Below are positions 1-8,588 of a stretch of 15,508 bases of DNA, piece after piece. The stretch's first letter is position 1; each line of letters starts with the position of its first letter. Source of the stretch: Cellvibrionales bacterium UBA2034 (GTDB lineage: Bacteria; Pseudomonadota; Gammaproteobacteria; Pseudomonadales; UBA7239). The position numbers and the translations under genes were made by a program. The stretch lies in the NCBI GenBank assembly GCA_002333095.1, contig DDBK01000105.1, forward strand, positions 19,456-34,963, in the 5' to 3' direction. The notes beneath the pieces were generated by a model. That model saw nothing but the letters and a program-made list of their open reading frames with translations. It was not told where the DNA came from and did no database searches.

Positions 1-210
1 GCTCTGGTGGACGGGCGGAGAGACTACGCCAGCATCGAGAAAGAAGCTCTGGACGCTCTGGACGCGGCCAGGATGCGGCCGGATTATTTCTCCATCCGCC
101 ACGCCAGAACACTGGAAACAGCCAGCGCAGGTGATACAGACTTGGTATTATTAGGCGCGGTTTATCTCGGAAAGACACGCTTGATAGATAATGTCACCGT
201 ACAGATTTAG
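1..210 (+). CDS. panC: Pantothenate synthetase, C-terminal fragment (5' cut by window edge)
   Basis: Only the last 69 codons are present, in frame from base 1 to the TAG at 208-210. The fragment carries the typical PanC C-terminal domain, including RPDYFSIRHARTL, then LVLLGAVYLGKTRLIDN. PanC joins pantoate and beta-alanine using ATP in the cytoplasm, the last step of pantothenate synthesis. The next gene is panD, which makes the beta-alanine substrate, supporting the call. The GTG at base 7 is an internal codon, not the start. The catalytic N-terminal half lies outside the window and cannot be assessed. Confidence 0.93.
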   Translation, partial: ALVDGRRDYASIEKEALDALDAARMRPDYFSIRHARTLETASAGDTDLVLLGAVYLGKTRLIDNVTVQI

Positions 211-249
211 CGTTACGATATAAATAGATGCACACGCGGAGGCAAAGCG

Positions 250-630
250 ATGCAAACCGTTATGTTGAAAGGCAAGCTCCACCAGGCTCGCGTCACCCAT
301 GCCGAGCTGGATTATGATGGCTCCTGCGCCATTGATAATAATCTGGTGAAACTGGCCGGGTTGCGCGAGTTTGAACAGATCCAGATCTATAACATCACCA
401 ATGGCGAACGCTTTACCACCTACGTCATTCTGGCTGAAGCCGGCTCGGGTGTGATTTCAGTCAACGGCGCAGCCGCACACAAAGCGAAGCCCGGTGACCG
501 CGTCATTATTTGCGCCTACGGTAACTACAACGAACAGGAACTGCTGAACCACAACCCGAAACTGGTCTATCTGGACCAGAACAATCAGGTAGTACGCACC
601 ACCAATACGATACCTGTTCAGGCAGCCTGA
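250..630 (+). CDS. panD: Aspartate 1-decarboxylase proenzyme
   Basis: This 126-residue protein has the usual family length. PanD decarboxylates L-aspartate to beta-alanine for pantothenate and CoA. It is made as a proenzyme that cleaves itself at Gly24-Ser25 to create the pyruvoyl cofactor; here the site reads DYDGSCAID with G24-S25 at the canonical positions. K9, H11, Y22, R54 and Y58, which serve substrate binding and catalysis in the family, are all present. The ATG follows a strong GGAGG ribosome site seven bases upstream. It lies 39 bases after panC and is followed by a terminator, so panC-panD form the end of an operon. Confidence 0.97.
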   Translation: MQTVMLKGKLHQARVTHAELDYDGSCAIDNNLVKLAGLREFEQIQIYNITNGERFTTYVILAEAGSGVISVNGAAAHKAKPGDRVIICAYGNYNEQELLNHNPKLVYLDQNNQVVRTTNTIPVQAA

Positions 631-646
631 CAGCTTTTTCTGATTG

Positions 647-676
647 AAAGCCGACCTTCGGGTCGGCTTTTGCATT
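647..676 (+). terminator. Rho-independent terminator after panD
   Basis: A perfect 10-bp stem (AAAGCCGACC at 647-656, GGTCGGCTTT at 661-670) closes a very stable TTCG tetraloop, and the T-rich CTTTTGCATTT follows. It starts 16 bases after the panD stop and separates panC-panD from prfB. Confidence 0.9.
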
Positions 677-681
677 TCTGT

Positions 682-716
682 CAAAGCACTATCCAAAGCA
701 CCATCCAAGGCAATAC
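682..716 (+). repeat. Short 12-bp tandem repeat upstream of prfB
   Basis: CAAAGCACTATC (682-693) is followed directly by CAAAGCACCATC (694-705) and a degraded third unit starting CAAGGCA (706). The repeat lies between the panD terminator and the prfB start. No clear -35/-10 pair could be placed in this gap, so the prfB promoter remains unlocated. The repeat may be chance or slippage. Confidence 0.5.
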
Positions 717-729
717 AGAGAGCACCGGA

Positions 730-1828
730 ATGTTGGAAATTAATCCGTTATTGAATCTGATCAAAGATCTCCGCGAGCGCTCCGATGCGTTGAGGGGGTA
801 TCTTTGACTACGCCAACAAGAAAGACCGTCTGACGGAAGTTGAGTTGGAGCTCGGCGATTCCAAAGTCTGGGACAAGCCCGAACGTGCACAAGAACTGGG
901 GCGTGAACGTGCAGCGCTGGAAGCGGTAGTACGCACACTGGAAGACATGGAAACAGGCCTGAATGATGTGTCTGACTTGCTGGAAATGGCTGCGGCTGAA
1001 GATGACACAGACACCGTTACCGCCATCGAAGCGGATCTGGATGCGCTGCGTAAAAAACTGGAAGTGCTGGAATTCCGCCGCATGTTTTCCGGTGAGATGG
1101 ATCCGAACAATTGCTTCCTCGATATCCAGGCCGGCTCCGGTGGCACGGAAGCGCAAGACTGGGCTGAAATGTTATTGCGTATGTATTTGCGCTGGGGTGA
1201 TGCAAAAGGTTTTAAAACCGAGCTGATTGAAGCATCTGCTGGTGATGTGGCTGGCATAAAATCTGCCACCATCAGTTTTCAGGGCGAATACGCTTATGGC
1301 TGGCTGCGCACAGAAACCGGCGTACACCGCCTGGTGCGCAAATCACCATTTGATTCCGGCAACCGTCGCCATACATCTTTTTCATCGGTATTTGTTTCCC
1401 CGGAAATTGATGACAAGATTCTTATTGATATCAACCCGGCGGACCTGAAAACAGATGTCTATCGTGCATCCGGCGCTGGCGGCCAGCACGTGAATAAAAC
1501 TGAATCAGCCGTTCGCATTACACACATACCCAGCGGCATTATCGTCCAGTGCCAGAATCAACGCTCGCAACACGCAAACCGCGATTTCGCCATGAAGCAA
1601 CTGGCAGCCAAACTGTATGAAATGGAAATGCAGAAACGCCGTGAAAAAGCGCAGTTGGTGGAAGACAATAAGGCGGATGTCGGCTGGGGAAGCCAGATCC
1701 GTTCTTATGTACTTGACGATGCACGTATTAAAGATTTGCGCACCGGCGTAGAAACACGCAATACCCAGGCCGTATTGGATGGCGATCTGGATAAATTCAT
1801 CGAAGCCAGCTTAAAAAGCGGATTGTAA
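730..1828 (+). CDS. prfB: Peptide chain release factor 2, made through a +1 programmed frameshift
   Basis: RF2 recognises UGA and UAA stop codons and releases the finished peptide at the ribosome. The zero frame starts at ATG 730 ([12 protein letters not shown]) and reads 25 codons to an in-frame TGA at 805-807. A +1 shift at CTT-TGA-C resumes at GAC 806 and runs to the TAA at 1826-1828. The joined product is 365 residues, the same length as E. coli RF2. The SPF anticodon-like motif falls at residues 205-207 and the catalytic GGQ at 250-252, exactly as in E. coli numbering. Residue 246, just before GGQ, is Ala rather than the Thr of E. coli K-12, the form seen in most bacteria and linked to full activity. 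lysS follows after 19 bases, a common pairing. The in-frame stop is regulatory, not a mutation. Confidence 0.97.
793..808 (+). promoter_or_regulatory. RF2 programmed frameshift signal
   Basis: The internal Shine-Dalgarno-like AGGGGG (793-798), a three-base spacer TAT (799-801), the slippery CTT (802-804) and the poor-context stop TGA followed by C (805-808) match the established prfB autoregulatory site. When RF2 is scarce, UGA is read slowly and ribosomes slip +1 to make more RF2. Confidence 0.96.
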
Positions 1829-1847
1829 GACTATCTGGAATAACATC

Positions 1848-3359
1848 ATGACTGACGAAAAGAACACCCAACCAGAAGAAAACAAGCTAATTGCAGAGCG
1901 ACGCGCAAAATTAAGTGCTATCCGCGCAAAAGGCCCCGCTTTCCCGAATGATTTTCGTCCCGACAGCTTCGCCCTCAACTTGCAGGATGAGCTGGGTGAA
2001 AAAACCAAGGAAGAGCTCGAATCACTGAACCGCGTAGCCTCTGTTGCAGGCCGCATCATGGCAAAACGCGGCCCTTTTCTCGTGTTGCAGGATGTCGGTG
2101 GACGCATTCAACTCTACATCGACAAAACACACACGCAAGCAGAAGAAGTAAAAACCTGGGATATCGGTGACATCGTCGGCGCAACCGGCCCTGTACACAA
2201 GTCGGGCAAGGGCGACCTCTATGTGATGATAGAGAAAACGCAATTACTGACTAAAGCATTGCGCCCACTGCCAGATAAATGGCATGGATTATCAGACACC
2301 GAAACACGCTATCGCCAACGCTATGTTGACCTCATCGTCAATGATGATGTCAAACGCGTCTTCCGGACACGCTCCATTGTCATCGATGCCATTCGCGACT
2401 TCCTGACTGACCGGGATTTCCTGGAAGTGGAAACGCCGATGATGCAAGTTATTCCCGGCGGGGCAACAGCCAAACCATTTGTCACTTACCACAACGCCCT
2501 CGACCAGCAAATGTACTTGCGCATTGCGCCCGAGCTTTACCTGAAACGGCTGGTTGTTGGCGGATTCGACAAGGTGTTTGAAATTAACCGTAATTTCCGG
2601 AATGAAGGTTTATCAACACGTCATAACCCTGAATTTACCATGCTGGAATTCTACCAGGCGTATGCAGACTACCGCGATCTGATGGATCTCACTGAAAACA
2701 TGCTGCGCTATGTGGCCAAACGCGCGTTGGGCAGTACACAATTCATCAATACTGTGCGCAATGATGCCGGGGAAGTAACTGAAACCCGTGAATACGATTT
2801 TGAAAAACCTTTTGCTCGCCTGAGTGTTTTTAATTCCATTCTGCATTTTAATCCGGATATCAAGGCCGAAGAACTGCAAACAGTGGAAGGCGCACGAAAC
2901 ATTGCGAAACAGCTTGGTATTCCGCTGAAGGATTCTTATGGCCTCGGCAAGGTACAGATCGAGATTTTTGAAAAAACTGTTGAGCATCGCTTGATGCAGC
3001 CCACATTTATCACAGAATACCCAACCGAAGTATCGCCGCTTGCGCGCCGCAATGATGCAAATCCCTTTGTAACAGATCGCTTCGAGTTTTTTGTTGGTGG
3101 GCGCGAACTCGCCAACGGCTTCTCCGAACTGAATGATGCAGAAGACCAGGCTGAACGCTTCAGCAAACAAGTGGAAGACAAAGACGCTGGGGACGAAGAA
3201 GCCATGCACTTTGATGCCGATTATATTGCCGCGCTGGAATACGGCCTGCCCCCCACTGCTGGCGAAGGTATTGGAATTGACAGACTGGTCATGCTGCTGA
3301 CCGATTCACCATCGATACGCGATGTAGTGCTGTTCCCGCACATGCGTCCGCAAAACTGA
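1848..3359 (+). CDS. lysS: Lysyl-tRNA synthetase, class II
   Basis: This 503-residue protein charges tRNA-Lys with lysine using ATP in the cytoplasm. It has the N-terminal OB-fold anticodon-binding domain (about residues 55-150, including [17 protein letters not shown]) followed by the class II catalytic core. Motif 2 is seen as [19 protein letters not shown] with its Arg near residue 251, and motif 3 as [13 protein letters not shown] near 472-485, ending [10 protein letters not shown]. Length is typical (about 500 residues). The ATG lies 19 bases after prfB behind a weak CTGGA ribosome site, and ung follows 8 bases after the stop, so the three genes are probably co-transcribed. Confidence 0.97.
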   Translation: MTDEKNTQPEENKLIAERRAKLSAIRAKGPAFPNDFRPDSFALNLQDELGEKTKEELESLNRVASVAGRIMAKRGPFLVLQDVGGRIQLYIDKTHTQAEEVKTWDIGDIVGATGPVHKSGKGDLYVMIEKTQLLTKALRPLPDKWHGLSDTETRYRQRYVDLIVNDDVKRVFRTRSIVIDAIRDFLTDRDFLEVETPMMQVIPGGATAKPFVTYHNALDQQMYLRIAPELYLKRLVVGGFDKVFEINRNFRNEGLSTRHNPEFTMLEFYQAYADYRDLMDLTENMLRYVAKRALGSTQFINTVRNDAGEVTETREYDFEKPFARLSVFNSILHFNPDIKAEELQTVEGARNIAKQLGIPLKDSYGLGKVQIEIFEKTVEHRLMQPTFITEYPTEVSPLARRNDANPFVTDRFEFFVGGRELANGFSELNDAEDQAERFSKQVEDKDAGDEEAMHFDADYIAALEYGLPPTAGEGIGIDRLVMLLTDSPSIRDVVLFPHMRPQN

Positions 3360-3367
3360 TTGATCGC

Positions 3368-4051
3368 ATGAGCAACATCAAACTCGAGCCTGAATGGCTA
3401 GAGCTGCTAAAAGCCGAGTTTGATGAGCCCTACATGAAACAATTGCGCGCATTTCTTACCAGTGAGAAAGCGGCAGGAAAAGTGATTTATCCGCCGGGCG
3501 CTTTGTGGTTCAACGCACTGAATCACACACCATTTTCAAAAGTGAAGGTCGTCATCCTCGGGCAAGACCCGTATCACGGCCCCCACCAGGCGCATGGCCT
3601 GTGCTTCTCTGTACAGGAAGGCATACAGCCGCCGCCTTCACTGATCAACATCTTCACAGAAATAAAACGGGATCTGGGGCTTGAACAGCCCTCACGCGGG
3701 GATCTGACAGCCTGGGCTGACCAGGGCGTGCTGTTAATGAATGCTGTCCTGACTGTTGAACACGGCAAGGCAGGATCGCATCAAGGAAAGGGGTGGGAGA
3801 CGTTTACTGATCGCGTCGTGGCGCTACTCAATGAACAACGTGAGCACCTGGTGTTTTTACTGTGGGGTAGTTACGCGCAGAAAAAAGGCGCGCTCATCGA
3901 TCGAAAAAAACATCTGGTGCTGACATCACCGCACCCTTCCCCACTGTCTGCGTATCGCGGCTTCATCGGCAATGCGCACTTCTCAAAAACAAACGACTAC
4001 CTGAAAGCAAACGGGCTTGGCGTCATCAACTGGCAGCTGCCTTGCGATTAA
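3368..4051 (+). CDS. ung: Uracil-DNA glycosylase, family 1
   Basis: This 227-residue enzyme removes uracil from DNA, the first step of base-excision repair after cytosine deamination or dUMP misincorporation. The water-activating motif GQDPYHGP carries the catalytic Asp67, and the second motif [10 protein letters not shown] carries the catalytic His189 and the minor-groove intercalation loop. GLCFSV and [10 protein letters not shown] are further family signatures. The start at ATG 3368 gives the typical N-terminus but has no strong ribosome site, which suggests translation coupled to lysS. It converges on the PilZ gene with only 13 bases between stops and no clear terminator. Confidence 0.96.
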   Translation: MSNIKLEPEWLELLKAEFDEPYMKQLRAFLTSEKAAGKVIYPPGALWFNALNHTPFSKVKVVILGQDPYHGPHQAHGLCFSVQEGIQPPPSLINIFTEIKRDLGLEQPSRGDLTAWADQGVLLMNAVLTVEHGKAGSHQGKGWETFTDRVVALLNEQREHLVFLLWGSYAQKKGALIDRKKHLVLTSPHPSPLSAYRGFIGNAHFSKTNDYLKANGLGVINWQLPCD

Positions 4052-4064
4052 CCGGCTCTGGCAA

Positions 4065-4439
4065 TCATCCAGCGATAGCGCCAAGCAGTTTTTTAACCAG
4101 CTCGAAATCCGCTTCTGAAATATCAATAATCTGGCATCCTGACCAATATGTGGAAGCACTGGCAGATTCGGCAGGACTGGTCCACAAACAATCGACACCC
4201 ACTTGTATATCATGGCTGCCACCAGCAGCATCGGGCATAACACTGCCGTCAACCGTCAGGCACAACTGGTAGATACAGTCAGCATGCAAGGGAGAGCTGT
4301 TCACCAGCATGAGCCCTTCCAACGACAAATTAGCCACGGTTCCAACAGATTGTCCGGATGCTTTATCGATAACCCGCACAGCATCACGCAAATTGTGCCG
4401 CGGATGTTTACGTCGACTGATAAAATCTTCTGATTCCAT
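4065..4439 (-). CDS. PilZ-domain protein, predicted c-di-GMP receptor
   Basis: This 124-residue protein is a single PilZ domain. PilZ domains bind the second messenger cyclic di-GMP and pass the signal to a partner protein. Both ligand motifs are intact: RxxxR in SRRKHPRHNL (R10 and R14) and the N/DxSxxG motif in NLSLEGLML (N37, S39, G42). The chosen ATG at 4439 has AGGA eight bases upstream; the longer open frame to 4514 would overlap the preceding gene and lacks PilZ similarity. No signal peptide or membrane segment is seen, so it should be cytosolic. It lies 25 bases downstream of the DUF1631 gene and probably shares its transcript. The target is unknown; the DUF1631 protein is the natural candidate by position. 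Confidence 0.9.
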   Translation of the reverse strand: MESEDFISRRKHPRHNLRDAVRVIDKASGQSVGTVANLSLEGLMLVNSSPLHADCIYQLCLTVDGSVMPDAAGGSHDIQVGVDCLWTSPAESASASTYWSGCQIIDISEADFELVKKLLGAIAG

Positions 4440-4464
4440 TATGCGTATCCTGATCGCTAGATGA

Positions 4465-6786
4465 CTAGTGCGATATGGCTGCTTTGAGCCGTGCAAAAAC
4501 ATTTTCCAGTGCACGCTCGAAAAAAGGCTTGCCAGAATCCGCCAACATTCTGGCCTGACTCGACAGGATCATACGCGAAATCTCAAGCCCGCTTTTCATT
4601 GCTACTTGTTTACCGCTGCGATCAACCAACATGTAGTGCGATGTTTTTGCATTAAACCATGCAATTCTGGCGCGTAAATTTTCGAAGTTATCAAGACGGT
4701 CAAATTCAATCCATGTGCCAAAAGCGACATGGCTGAGTGTATCCATCATATCCTTTTCATCCGGGCTCAATGATGCGAGGTCTATGGATTCCTCCTCCAG
4801 GTCTGCGCTCGCCTCTGCTTCCATTTCCGCGCGTTTCTCTGCTGTAGCCGGCTCAGCCACGAGATTTTGTAACACCAACATCTGTGACTTGCTCAATGCA
4901 TCCAGCAACTTGTTACTCTTGGCCTGGTCATGAGCAATGGTCTCCAGACCAGCCTGTACGCGCGACTGCAGCGACTCCTGAATCAACATCAAACGATTAC
5001 GTTCATTGATATCCGGTTTCTCCTGCACACTCCAGACGATTTCATCAATAGTGTCTATGCCTTCCTGCCACTGGCTGGAATCTTCACCGTGTCTCAACAA
5101 GGTGAAGGTCAGGTAATCTGACCAGGGATGCAATAAGAGTACGATGATGTGCGATGGCAGGTCATGACCATCCATCCGCTTGCGCACTTCCATTAATACA
5201 CGGCGCTTCACTTCACGCAGGCGATCTTCACCTTCAGCTTTTTCCCTTGCCCTGCGCTCCATCACTTCAATGCTGCGTTCAACCTTGTGGTTAAACTCCC
5301 GCATTTCCATTAGCAATTCGTCAAACAATCCGATATCACTATGGAAATCTGTCAGCACCCTGCGAATAACGGATTTGATTTTTGGAAATACCTTGAACTG
5401 GCTATCGCCGTCAGTGTTTACCCAGCGCGTCCCGGCTTCGGCAAGGCAATTCAGCAATTGCCTGGAAGAATGTTCAGGCTTCTCAAATAACTTCCGGTCA
5501 ATAAATGCTGCTTTCAGATAAGGCGTATGCAGATAACTCAGGACCGCTTTAACAGAATCAGGCAATTGTTTATCGCCGAGCATGTACTCAAAAATCATGC
5601 CTACCAGATCAATCGTCCTGCCATCGTCATCAGCAATCTGCTTGTCATCCCCGATCTGCTCGCGCAATTGCTGCGTAACACCCTGAAACTGCTCTACTGT
5701 CATGGCAGGAGGGGCCACGGACTGTTCCATCACCTCGGCATGACGCTCAAGAGGAACCCGGGCCAACGCTGTGACTACTTCGTTCTGGGAACACATCGCC
5801 ACTGCAGCATTACCGTGCGCAGCGAATGCAGGTTGACTAAAGAAATGGGGCTGGTACTGGCCAGGTGGGTAGCTGCCTGCAGGAACACCCGCGGGTGCAG
5901 GAGATCCTGCTGATGGACTTCCTTCCGGAAGCTGCTGCGAGCCGGCAACGGCAGCCGCACCCTGCAGCCCGGAAATTTCAGCGTAAAGCTGGCGCTGTGC
6001 GGCATTGGACTCTAACTGGGCAGGGTCTTGTGCCGCTTCGAGCTCGATGCGTTTTGCTATGTCGGTATTGGTAGTTTTGACCGGTTTTGCTTTTTCTTCC
6101 TGCTGGCCACCTGGTGTTTTTTGTTGCGCACGCGCACCAGCCACGGCTGTGCCATAACGCAAATTAGGCAGAATGCCCTGCTTGATCAGATAGTCATTCG
6201 CAGCCTTGTACAGATCGCCGAGATTTTCCAGGAGGACTTTTTCAAATACCCGGAAAAAAAGCACAGTGAAACGGGTATCCAGTTTCAGGATAGTAATTTC
6301 TGTCTGCAACGCACCCGCAAATTGATACGCACCCAACGGGTTGCCATCGTCTGCCAGCTTGTGACCACCCTTCAACATAGCCATTCGCTGGTTCAGGGCA
6401 AACAACTCTTCCGAGAAGCGGGTATCCGCTCTACGCGCCAACGATGAAGTCGCCAGATCCTGTTCCAGTTCGTCATCCGCCATCAGGGAGAGATCGCGCG
6501 ACATGTCCTGTCTCGTGGTGTCTTTCCCGCCAAGGCGGTCGCGCTGGAACGCCTGGAAGCCATCGGAGAGATACCGTTTGAAAGCCATCAGGAGCACCGC
6601 TTTCTGGCGTCTCAACTCACGGGACAACTGCAGTAACCGCCACTGCTCTTCATTGTTCTTGGCAGAGTCCGACATCTCCATGAGCCGGTTTTCCATGGCC
6701 AGGAGAAAAAGCTCGTGCGTCTTGTCGCCGAACCGGATGGTCAGGTTTTGTAAAGCGGAAAGGTGCTTTATGTTTCCGGTATCCAT
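4465..6786 (-). CDS. DUF1631 family protein, large and uncharacterised
   Basis: This 773-residue protein resembles the DUF1631 family, whose function is not established. The N-terminal part is helical and charged (RFGDKTHELFLLAMENRLMEM). A Pro/Gly/Ala/Gln-rich low-complexity linker follows at about residues 280-320 (PSAGSPAPAGVPAG), then a long helical region with coiled-coil character. The C-terminus (from about residue 690, GTWIEF, then RARIAWFN and YMLVDRSGK) looks like a beta-rich segment reminiscent of PilZ-like barrels; that last point is inference. No signal peptide or membrane segment is seen. The ATG at 6786 was preferred over an upstream TTG (6807) because a GATGAG sequence precedes it and the TTG has no ribosome site. 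It is followed at 25 bases by the PilZ gene and is preceded by a TATAAT box and a CRP-type site. Confidence 0.82.
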   Translation of the reverse strand: MDTGNIKHLSALQNLTIRFGDKTHELFLLAMENRLMEMSDSAKNNEEQWRLLQLSRELRRQKAVLLMAFKRYLSDGFQAFQRDRLGGKDTTRQDMSRDLSLMADDELEQDLATSSLARRADTRFSEELFALNQRMAMLKGGHKLADDGNPLGAYQFAGALQTEITILKLDTRFTVLFFRVFEKVLLENLGDLYKAANDYLIKQGILPNLRYGTAVAGARAQQKTPGGQQEEKAKPVKTTNTDIAKRIELEAAQDPAQLESNAAQRQLYAEISGLQGAAAVAGSQQLPEGSPSAGSPAPAGVPAGSYPPGQYQPHFFSQPAFAAHGNAAVAMCSQNEVVTALARVPLERHAEVMEQSVAPPAMTVEQFQGVTQQLREQIGDDKQIADDDGRTIDLVGMIFEYMLGDKQLPDSVKAVLSYLHTPYLKAAFIDRKLFEKPEHSSRQLLNCLAEAGTRWVNTDGDSQFKVFPKIKSVIRRVLTDFHSDIGLFDELLMEMREFNHKVERSIEVMERRAREKAEGEDRLREVKRRVLMEVRKRMDGHDLPSHIIVLLLHPWSDYLTFTLLRHGEDSSQWQEGIDTIDEIVWSVQEKPDINERNRLMLIQESLQSRVQAGLETIAHDQAKSNKLLDALSKSQMLVLQNLVAEPATAEKRAEMEAEASADLEEESIDLASLSPDEKDMMDTLSHVAFGTWIEFDRLDNFENLRARIAWFNAKTSHYMLVDRSGKQVAMKSGLEISRMILSSQARMLADSGKPFFERALENVFARLKAAISH

Positions 6787-6878
6787 GCAAGTGAGCTCAT
6801 CCAGCAATCAACGAAGTAATAGCAAAGCGCCAGCGGCGACCATCTAAAGCATCGCCATCAGAAATTGAACTGCGTCAC

Positions 6879-6884
6879 ATTATA
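6879..6884 (-). promoter_or_regulatory. Candidate -10 box for the DUF1631-PilZ unit
   Basis: A perfect TATAAT is read on the - strand, about 92 bases upstream of the DUF1631 ATG. No good -35 hexamer sits 16-18 bases upstream of it, as expected of a promoter that needs an activator; a CRP-type site lies upstream. Confidence 0.45.
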
Positions 6885-6935
6885 GGACTCTGCCGAGTTA
6901 ACCGCAGCAGCCTGAAAAGTGCAAACCTGATTTGT

Positions 6936-6955
6936 AGTGTGATGCAGCTCACACT
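6936..6955 (-). promoter_or_regulatory. Perfect CRP/Vfr-consensus palindrome
   Basis: The core TGTGATGCAGCTCACA (6938-6953 on +) matches the CRP consensus TGTGA-N6-TCACA at every fixed position, and the arms extend to 7 bp (AGTGTGA/TCACACT). Its centre (6945.5) lies about 73 bases upstream of the start point expected from the - strand TATAAT at 6879-6884, which fits a class I activation position. It also sits 10 bases after the MAPEG gene stop and could form a short hairpin in that transcript, but no T-run follows, so a terminator role is less likely. Confidence 0.65.
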
Positions 6956-6965
6956 TTGGCGTTTG

Positions 6966-7352
6966 TTATGCCGACAAAACGAACAATGCCACCACACATC
7001 CCAGAGCCGCCACCCAGACCAGACTACGCAGGGTGGCCTTGTCCAGCACATACATCACACCATAAACCAGTCGGCAAGCCACAAAACCCACTGCCAACAT
7101 GTCCACAGTCGCCTGGGCTACAGCAGCTCTTTCGGCCAATAGCACGGCTGCCAGAAAGAGAGGGAAAGTTTCGTATCCATTCTGCACTGCCCAATACGCC
7201 CGCTTGCGCGCACCGGCGAGGTGCTCCATGTATTCGCGAGGCTTGGCATTATCAAAATCCTTGCTCGCTTTTGCGTAAAGGGTGAATACAAAAGGAACCA
7301 CCAGACCGGCAACAAAAATACACCAGTCAGCAATAGTCAGTGTCAACGCCAT
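6966..7352 (-). CDS. MAPEG family membrane protein
   Basis: This 128-residue protein has four predicted membrane helices (about residues 5-25, 55-72, 80-100 and 108-127). The central RAYWAVQNGYETFPLFLAAVLLA segment is the conserved MAPEG signature region. MAPEG proteins (membrane-associated proteins in eicosanoid and glutathione metabolism) include glutathione transferases in eukaryotes; the role of the bacterial inner-membrane members is mostly unknown. The ATG has a strong AGGAG seven bases upstream. It is the last gene of the M15-HAD-cysE-dgkA run, 18 bases after dgkA. Substrate cannot be inferred. Confidence 0.85.
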   Translation of the reverse strand: MALTLTIADWCIFVAGLVVPFVFTLYAKASKDFDNAKPREYMEHLAGARKRAYWAVQNGYETFPLFLAAVLLAERAAVAQATVDMLAVGFVACRLVYGVMYVLDKATLRSLVWVAALGCVVALFVLSA

Positions 7353-7370
7353 AATAAAACTCCTGCTCTG

Positions 7371-7775
7371 TCAGTTAAAAAATCGTGCCCAACCAATAAA
7401 TCCCCAGACCATCAACACCTGCATCAACGCAATAAACACAGCTGCAGATCCGATATCCTTGGCGCGCCCGGCCAAAGGGTGAATCTCCGGACTGGCCAGA
7501 TCCACCACTGCCTCTATGGCAGAGTTCAGTAGTTCTGTGATCAATACCACCAGACAACTCATCAGCAAGATGATGGTTTCAGTAGCTGTTTGCCCCAGCC
7601 AGAAAGCAACCGGCGTCAGGGCAGTTAACAAGATAATCTCCTCCCTGAAAGCTGCTTCGTGTGTCCATGCCTGCCGAAAACCTGACCACGAATATCCTGC
7701 CGCGGCGAGAATACGGGCAATCCCTTTACGGCCAGGCTTTGATGGCGTCAACGTCTGCTCCACACCCGGATTCAT
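7371..7775 (-). CDS. dgkA: Diacylglycerol kinase, integral membrane type
   Basis: This 134-residue protein phosphorylates diacylglycerol to phosphatidic acid with ATP in the inner membrane, recycling the lipid released when membrane-derived glucans and other envelope products are made. Three membrane helices and the family signatures are seen: E40, E81 (ELLNSAIEAVVD, with N84 and E88) and KDIGSAAV (K106, D107), matching the catalytic E28, E69, N72, E76, K94 and D95 of E. coli with a constant 12-residue offset. The N-terminus is therefore slightly longer than in E. coli. The ATG is three bases after the cysE stop, with GAGG about 11 bases upstream. Confidence 0.95.
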   Translation of the reverse strand: MNPGVEQTLTPSKPGRKGIARILAAAGYSWSGFRQAWTHEAAFREEIILLTALTPVAFWLGQTATETIILLMSCLVVLITELLNSAIEAVVDLASPEIHPLAGRAKDIGSAAVFIALMQVLMVWGFIGWARFFN

Positions 7776-7778
7776 CGA

Positions 7779-8588
7779 TCAGCCATCCTCACTGGTATCG
7801 CCCAGTTTCTGGTCCATATCCAGCGCTGGCTGCTCTGCTGCAGGACGCCCCACTACACGGGCTGGTACACCGGCAGCAGTGCTGTGTGGAGGAATATCTG
7901 TTAGCACAACGCTGCCTCCGCCAATTTTAGCGCCCTCACCAATTTCAACCGGCCCTAGCACTTTGGCGCCAGCTGCCAGCAACACACCACGGCGAATCAG
8001 CGGATGACGGCGACAACCACGCGCTATGCCGCTGCCGCCCAGTGTCACTTCATGCAACATCGACACATCATCTTCGATCACAGCGGTTTCACCAATCACC
8101 ACGCCGGTAGCGTGATCCATCATGATGCCACCGCCAATAACAGCCGCGGGATGTATATCTACAGCAAAGACTTCGCTCATACGGCTCTGGATGTGCAAGG
8201 CTAACATCCGACGGTCTTGTTGCCATAACCAGTGTGCAACACGGTAAGACTGCAATGCGTGGAATCCTTTGAAATACAGCAAGGGCATCAGATAGTGGTC
8301 ACAGGCGGCATCCCTTTCATAGCAGGCAATAATATCCCGGCATATGCGCCTGATAATCGTCGGATCCTGCTGTAATGCATCCAGAAATACTTCGCGCAAC
8401 AACAATGCCGGCGCAGGGCTGCTATCCAGTAAATTGGCAAGATGGAAACTGATGGCATCGACCAGATTCTGGTGATGCAGGATGGTGCCGTGGATATAAC
8501 TTGCCAGCACAGGCTCCTGCGCAGCCACCACTTGCGCCTCGCGCTGCAGAATCTGCCACAAAGTGTCGGGTTCAGCTGCTGTATGCAT
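7779..8588 (-). CDS. cysE: Serine O-acetyltransferase
   Basis: This 269-residue enzyme transfers acetyl from acetyl-CoA to L-serine, making O-acetylserine for cysteine synthesis. An N-terminal helical domain (about 1-140) is followed by the left-handed beta-helix of hexapeptide repeats. The catalytic dyad lies in VDIHPAAV (D144) and IMMDHATG (H159), with the second active-site His at about 195, in RRHP. The length and the DMDQ near the end match the long E. coli-type CysE (273 residues). The tail after DMDQ is shorter than in E. coli and ends EDG instead of with the terminal Ile that inserts into the CysK active site. The start ATG shares one base with the HAD stop (TGATG), with AGGAG five bases upstream. 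Confidence 0.95.
   Translation of the reverse strand: MHTAAEPDTLWQILQREAQVVAAQEPVLASYIHGTILHHQNLVDAISFHLANLLDSSPAPALLLREVFLDALQQDPTIIRRICRDIIACYERDAACDHYLMPLLYFKGFHALQSYRVAHWLWQQDRRMLALHIQSRMSEVFAVDIHPAAVIGGGIMMDHATGVVIGETAVIEDDVSMLHEVTLGGSGIARGCRRHPLIRRGVLLAAGAKVLGPVEIGEGAKIGGGSVVLTDIPPHSTAAGVPARVVGRPAAEQPALDMDQKLGDTSEDG

Noticed and set aside
805..807. In-frame TGA early in prfB, suggesting a pseudogene
   Set aside because: It is the programmed frameshift stop with its full signal, and the joined protein has the exact E. coli length and motif positions.
2613..3209. 198-codon - strand open frame inside lysS
   Set aside because: Antisense to a conserved catalytic domain, rich in Cys and Phe as expected from complement codons, with no family similarity.
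4440..4514. Extended N-terminus of the PilZ protein up to 4514
   Set aside because: It would overlap the DUF1631 coding end, while the ATG at 4439 has a good ribosome site and starts just before the RxxxR motif.
6936..6955. Palindrome after the MAPEG gene as an intrinsic terminator
   Set aside because: The stem is only 7 bp and is not followed by a T-run, while it matches the CRP consensus perfectly; a regulatory site fits better.
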